Below are positions 17,738 through 20,105 of a stretch of DNA of 20,105 nucleotides, piece after piece (position 1 is the stretch's first letter; each line of letters begins with the position of its first letter). The translations under genes were made by a program, and so were the position numbers. The stretch covers positions 1 to 20,105 of the forward strand of contig JAVEQI010000041.1 of the NCBI GenBank assembly GCA_034007745.1. Reading direction: 5' to 3'. The notes beneath the pieces are model-generated. The model saw only the letters and a list, made by a program, of their open reading frames with translations, had not been told where the DNA came from and did not search any database. The DNA comes from Desulforapulum sp034007745. Its GTDB lineage: Bacteria > Desulfobacterota > Desulfobacteria > Desulfobacterales > Desulfobacteraceae.

Positions 17738-18526
17738 ATGGAGATTTTAGTATGTGTCAAGCGGGTTCCAGATACTGCTGAGAATGAGTTTGAACTCAAC
17801 AGTGCAGGTAATGATCTTGATCGTGACGATCTTGTGTACTCGGTCAACGAGTGGGATAACTATGCCGTTGAAGAGGCGATCCAGATCGTTGACAATGTTG
17901 GCGGCAGCGTCACCGTCGTTACTGTGGGCGATGACGAGAGCGAAGAGGTTCTGAGGCGTGAAATGGCCATGGGTGCCAACAACGGTGTGCTCTTGAGCGA
18001 TGACGCCTTTGAGGGATCCGACGGCAGAGGCATTGCCGCCATTCTCAAGGCCGAGATTGAAAAGGGCAGCTATGATCTTATCCTGACCGGTGCCCAGGCA
18101 GATGAAGGTGCGGGGCAGATCGGCGGAATGCTCGCCGCCATGCTCGACCTTCCCTATGCCTCCCTGGTCAACAAGATCGAGGTTGGGGATGGCAAAACCA
18201 TCAAGGTTGGAAGGGAGATAGAAGGCGGAAACCAGGAGATGAACGAAATTGAGCTGCCCTGTGTTCTCTCCATCCAGACAGGCATCAATGAACCCCGCTA
18301 TGTCGGAATCCGGGGCATTAGAAAGGTCGCAAGTGTCGAGATCCCGGTTCGTGGTGCAGCAGATCTCGGGGTGGACGCTAGCGTGATCGGCAAGGACAAC
18401 GCAAAGGTCAAAAGAGTTGACTACTTTGTACCAGATCTTGGCGAGGGAGCAGAGATGCTCGAAGGATCCACTGAGGAGATCATTGATACACTCATTGAGA
18501 AACTCAAAAGCAAGGGAGGACTTTGA
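17738..18526 (+). CDS. etfB: Electron transfer flavoprotein, beta subunit
   Basis: A 262-aa EtfB. The N-terminus MEILVCVKRVPDT and the VNEWDNYAVEEAIQI block (36-50) are family hallmarks, followed by VTVVTVGDD (57-65), TGAQADEGAGQIGGMLA in mid-protein, and LPCVLSIQTGINEPRY near the C-terminal third. EtfB pairs with EtfA to hold FAD and a structural AMP or second FAD, and takes electrons from acyl-CoA dehydrogenases in the cytoplasm. The ATG follows a strong AAAGGAGG by 5 bases, better than any other start here, as expected for a highly expressed protein. It lies 45 bp after the Fe-S oxidoreductase gene and its stop is 2 bp before the etfA ATG. I cannot tell from sequence alone whether this ETF bifurcates electrons; pairing with a membrane Fe-S partner argues for simple transfer to quinone. 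Confidence 0.95.
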   Translation: MEILVCVKRVPDTAENEFELNSAGNDLDRDDLVYSVNEWDNYAVEEAIQIVDNVGGSVTVVTVGDDESEEVLRREMAMGANNGVLLSDDAFEGSDGRGIAAILKAEIEKGSYDLILTGAQADEGAGQIGGMLAAMLDLPYASLVNKIEVGDGKTIKVGREIEGGNQEMNEIELPCVLSIQTGINEPRYVGIRGIRKVASVEIPVRGAADLGVDASVIGKDNAKVKRVDYFVPDLGEGAEMLEGSTEEIIDTLIEKLKSKGGL

Positions 18527-18528
18527 TC

Positions 18529-19497
18529 ATGACCCAGATTTTTGCATATGTACCCCACCAGGGAGGCGTTCCCTCCGACATCGCCCTTGAGTATCCGGCT
18601 GCGGCAAAAAAGATCGATTCAGCAGCAGCCCTCACCGCAGTTGTAACAGGTGAAGGAGCAGATCTTGACAAGGTTGCCAATGGATTGACCGCAACCTATA
18701 AAGAGGTTATCAAGATAGACAACCAGGCCCTGGCCTATCCCAATGGCGAGGTTGTCAGAAAGGCCCTTCTAAACGTTCTTGATGCAGGATCTATAATTCT
18801 TGCACCCAACGATACATTTGGCGCAGATTTAAGCCCCGGCCTTGCCATTAAAATGGATTCAGCCTTTGTGGCCGACGCCGTGGATATTGAAGGCATGGAC
18901 GGCTCTCTTCTCAAGATCGTTCGCCAGGAGCTTGGTGGGGCTGTGTCCACCCATGTCACCTGTGACACCTCAAAAGGTGCGGTAATCACCCTCAGGCCTG
19001 GTGCTTTTGCCCCGGTTGAAGCGGGACCTGCCGGCGGCACGGTCGTTGACAAGTCTTCAGAAGCTGGAGATTTAACGTCCAAACGCCGTTTTATCGAGGT
19101 TCTCGAGGCCGAGGTTGGTGACGTTGATATCACCAAGTCCGACGTGCTTGTATCCATTGGCAGGGGCATCGAGGAGCAGGAAAACATCGAGATCGCCGAG
19201 GAGCTTGCTAAGGCCATGAACGCCGTAGTATCCTGTTCTAGGCCCATCGTAGATGCAAAATGGCTTGAAAAATCCCGCCAGGTGGGAACCTCAGGCCAGA
19301 CAGTTAAACCCAAGGTCTACATGGCCATGGGAATCAGCGGTTCCTTTCAGCACATGGGCGGCATCAAGGGAAATCCCTTTATCGTTGCCGTGAACAAGAA
19401 CCCCAAGGCGCCTATTTTTCAGGTTGCTGACGTGGGAATCGTCCAGGACATTCTGGAGTTCATGCCGGAACTTACGGAAAAGGTGAACTCGCTCTAA
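18529..19497 (+). CDS. etfA: Electron transfer flavoprotein, alpha subunit
   Basis: A 322-aa EtfA. The N-terminal half is the alpha/beta domain that packs on EtfB. The C-terminal half is the FAD domain: SIGRGIEEQENIEIAEELA (about 209-227), CSRPIVDAKWL (236-246), QVGTSGQTVKPKVYMAMGIS (251-270), GSFQHMGGIKG and ADVGIVQDILEFMPEL. No N-terminal ferredoxin extension is present. The start is the ATG at 18529: GGAGG lies 9 bases upstream, inside the end of etfB. A TTG six bases earlier overlaps the etfB stop but is too close to the ribosome site. It is the last gene of the unit; a strong terminator begins 23 bp after the stop. The protein completes the soluble carrier that would feed the FadF/EMO-like membrane protein encoded upstream. 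Confidence 0.95.
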   Translation: MTQIFAYVPHQGGVPSDIALEYPAAAKKIDSAAALTAVVTGEGADLDKVANGLTATYKEVIKIDNQALAYPNGEVVRKALLNVLDAGSIILAPNDTFGADLSPGLAIKMDSAFVADAVDIEGMDGSLLKIVRQELGGAVSTHVTCDTSKGAVITLRPGAFAPVEAGPAGGTVVDKSSEAGDLTSKRRFIEVLEAEVGDVDITKSDVLVSIGRGIEEQENIEIAEELAKAMNAVVSCSRPIVDAKWLEKSRQVGTSGQTVKPKVYMAMGISGSFQHMGGIKGNPFIVAVNKNPKAPIFQVADVGIVQDILEFMPELTEKVNSL

Positions 19498-19520
19498 ATC
19501 AGCGGTTTCTAAGTGATACG

Positions 19521-19563
19521 AAACGGGGCATCGGGAGGGTATCTTCTGATGCCCCGTTTTTTT
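19521..19563 (+). terminator. Intrinsic terminator after etfA
   Basis: A perfect 12-bp stem pairs AAACGGGGCATC (19521-19532) with GATGCCCCGTTT (19548-19559) around a 15-base loop, and a run of seven T (19557-19563) follows. It lies 23 bp beyond the etfA stop and closes the operon. Read on the minus strand the stem is followed by only three T, so it is chiefly a plus-strand terminator. Confidence 0.93.
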
Positions 19564-19605
19564 AGTGGGTAGTAGACAGTAGGTATTGGGTGTTGGGTGC
19601 GGGGT
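19564..19605 (+). repeat. Heptanucleotide tandem repeat (AGTGGGT/GTTGGGT type)
   Basis: Six 7-base units follow directly after the terminator: AGTGGGT, AGTAGAC, AGTAGGT, ATTGGGT, GTTGGGT, GCGGGGT. The first unit is identical to one in the minus-strand array at 928-955. It lies between the convergent ends of etfA and the small minus-strand gene. Confidence 0.6.
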
Positions 19606-19641
19606 GGGGCTTCGTGGTTTGTGAATTGACACAGGCGCACA

Positions 19642-19815
19642 TCAATCAAATGGTACGATAAACTCTTCCAGCTTTTTAAACATGGATTCAGGCCACTCCT
19701 GGCCGTTTAGAAAAAGCTCTGTCTCTTCGGGTGTCAATTGTTCCCTGATGCCAATGGGCAGAGCTTTAAGAGCCATGGCCCTTTCCCTGTCGGGTGTATG
19801 GTTTTTTTTTGTCAT
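19642..19815 (-). CDS. Small hypothetical protein (57 aa)
   Basis: The frame encodes 57 residues beginning MTKKNHTPDRERAMALKALP and ending EEFIVPFD. It is soluble and charged, with no cysteine, no membrane segment and no signal peptide. It contains PEETELFLNG and EWPESMFKKLEEFI, probably two amphipathic helices. I do not recognise the family. Support for a real gene: AAAAAAGG lies 7 bases before the ATG, and a sigma-70 promoter with a consensus -35 stands about 50 bp upstream on the same strand. It converges on etfA and is isolated in the window. The size and helical character would fit an adaptor or a small antitoxin-like protein, but no toxin partner is visible and no function should be assigned. 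Confidence 0.6.
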   Translation of the reverse strand: MTKKNHTPDRERAMALKALPIGIREQLTPEETELFLNGQEWPESMFKKLEEFIVPFD

Positions 19816-19865
19816 GGTTTTGCCTTTTTTGCTGTTTTTAGAGTTTAACTGGTAATGATGGAACT

Positions 19866-19894
19866 GATATACCGATCAAACAGAATGATGTCAA
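19866..19894 (-). promoter_or_regulatory. Sigma-70 promoter of the 57-aa gene
   Basis: On the minus strand, TTGACA (19889-19894) and TATATC (19866-19871) stand exactly 17 bp apart: a perfect -35 and a 4-of-6 -10. The start point would fall near 19859, giving a leader of about 45 bases before the ATG at 19815. Confidence 0.6.
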
Positions 19895-19961
19895 GTCAGG
19901 GACCAAAAATAAAACCTTGAAATATTGCACATATTAACGATCTGGGATACAACATTCCACA

Positions 19962-20081
19962 ATGTTAAATAAAAATCAATTACATGCTATAGACCATGGG
20001 ATTGAAACCCATTTGATTGCGGAAGGGATTGATCATGTGATCTACATGGATATAGGCGGAAATACAATTACCAAGCCTTGA
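19962..20081 (+). CDS. Possible small or truncated ORF (39 aa), uncertain
   Basis: The frame MLNKNQLHAIDHGIETHLIA continues through DHVIYMDIGGNTITKP to a TGA at 20079-20081. The part VIYMDIGGNTIT looks like the beta-hairpin near the start of roadblock/LC7-type domains, where a hydrophobic strand is followed by D-x-x-G-N. If so, the TGA cuts the domain short and this would be a pseudogene fragment or a frameshift site; the window ends 24 bases later, so this cannot be settled. There is no clear ribosome site. A perfect inverted repeat, AACATT-N4-AATGTT, covers the ATG (19951-19966). Confidence 0.3.
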   Translation: MLNKNQLHAIDHGIETHLIAEGIDHVIYMDIGGNTITKP

Positions 20082-20105
20082 AAAAAACCAACACTCCCAT
20101 TCTTT

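Overview
The window looks like chromosomal DNA of a complete-oxidising, sulfate-reducing deltaproteobacterium (Desulfobacterota, Desulfobacter/Desulfobacterium-like). This rests on protein style and gene order, not a database match: the phoH / 7TM-HD / ybeY / pdxJ cluster, a probable DVU0524-type FlgM-associated protein, and a TetR - membrane Fe-S oxidoreductase - etfB - etfA cluster. No tRNA, rRNA, IS element, prophage or CRISPR array was seen.

Layout. (1) 1-3754, signalling: the 3' end of a PP2C-type phosphatase gene meets, stop to stop, a minus-strand pair made of a 935-aa PAS hybrid histidine kinase (REC and HPt domains) followed by a REC-HisKA protein with no ATPase domain. (2) 3755-4050: divergent spacer holding a long imperfect palindrome. 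(3) 4051-6579: topB (DNA topoisomerase III). (4) 11085-6590, minus strand: phoH, 7TM-HD phosphohydrolase (PgpH/YqfF family), ybeY and pdxJ, with two overlaps, one of them 107 bp. (5) 11309-12711: cvpA and mazG, overlapping by 40 bp. (6) 14542-12804, minus strand: a long class II aldolase and a small FlgM-associated-like gene. (7) 14543-19563: a FadR/YsiA-like TetR regulator with a well-formed promoter and operator, then a FadF/EMO-like membrane Fe-S oxidoreductase, etfB and etfA, closed by a strong intrinsic terminator. (8) 19564-20105: a heptamer repeat tract, a 57-aa hypothetical gene with its own promoter, and a short uncertain ORF.

How the genes work together. The tetR-fadF-etfBA block is an acyl-CoA oxidation electron-transfer module: acyl-CoA dehydrogenases reduce ETF, and the membrane Fe-S protein is inferred to pass the electrons to quinone. 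Operators of the type I recall for Bacillus FadR sit on the tetR promoter and, less perfectly, elsewhere in the region. The phoH-ybeY block is an RNA/ribosome and cyclic-dinucleotide housekeeping operon that also carries vitamin B6 synthesis.

Main points of interest: the Fe-S oxidoreductase has lost every cysteine of its first CCG domain but keeps the second intact; 7-nt-period repeats occur in several intergenic places; a palindrome near 3.9 kb pairs better as minus-strand RNA; the ybeY start is overprinted on the HD-protein tail; and a small gene lies beyond etfA. Nothing here amounts to a clearly new multi-gene system.
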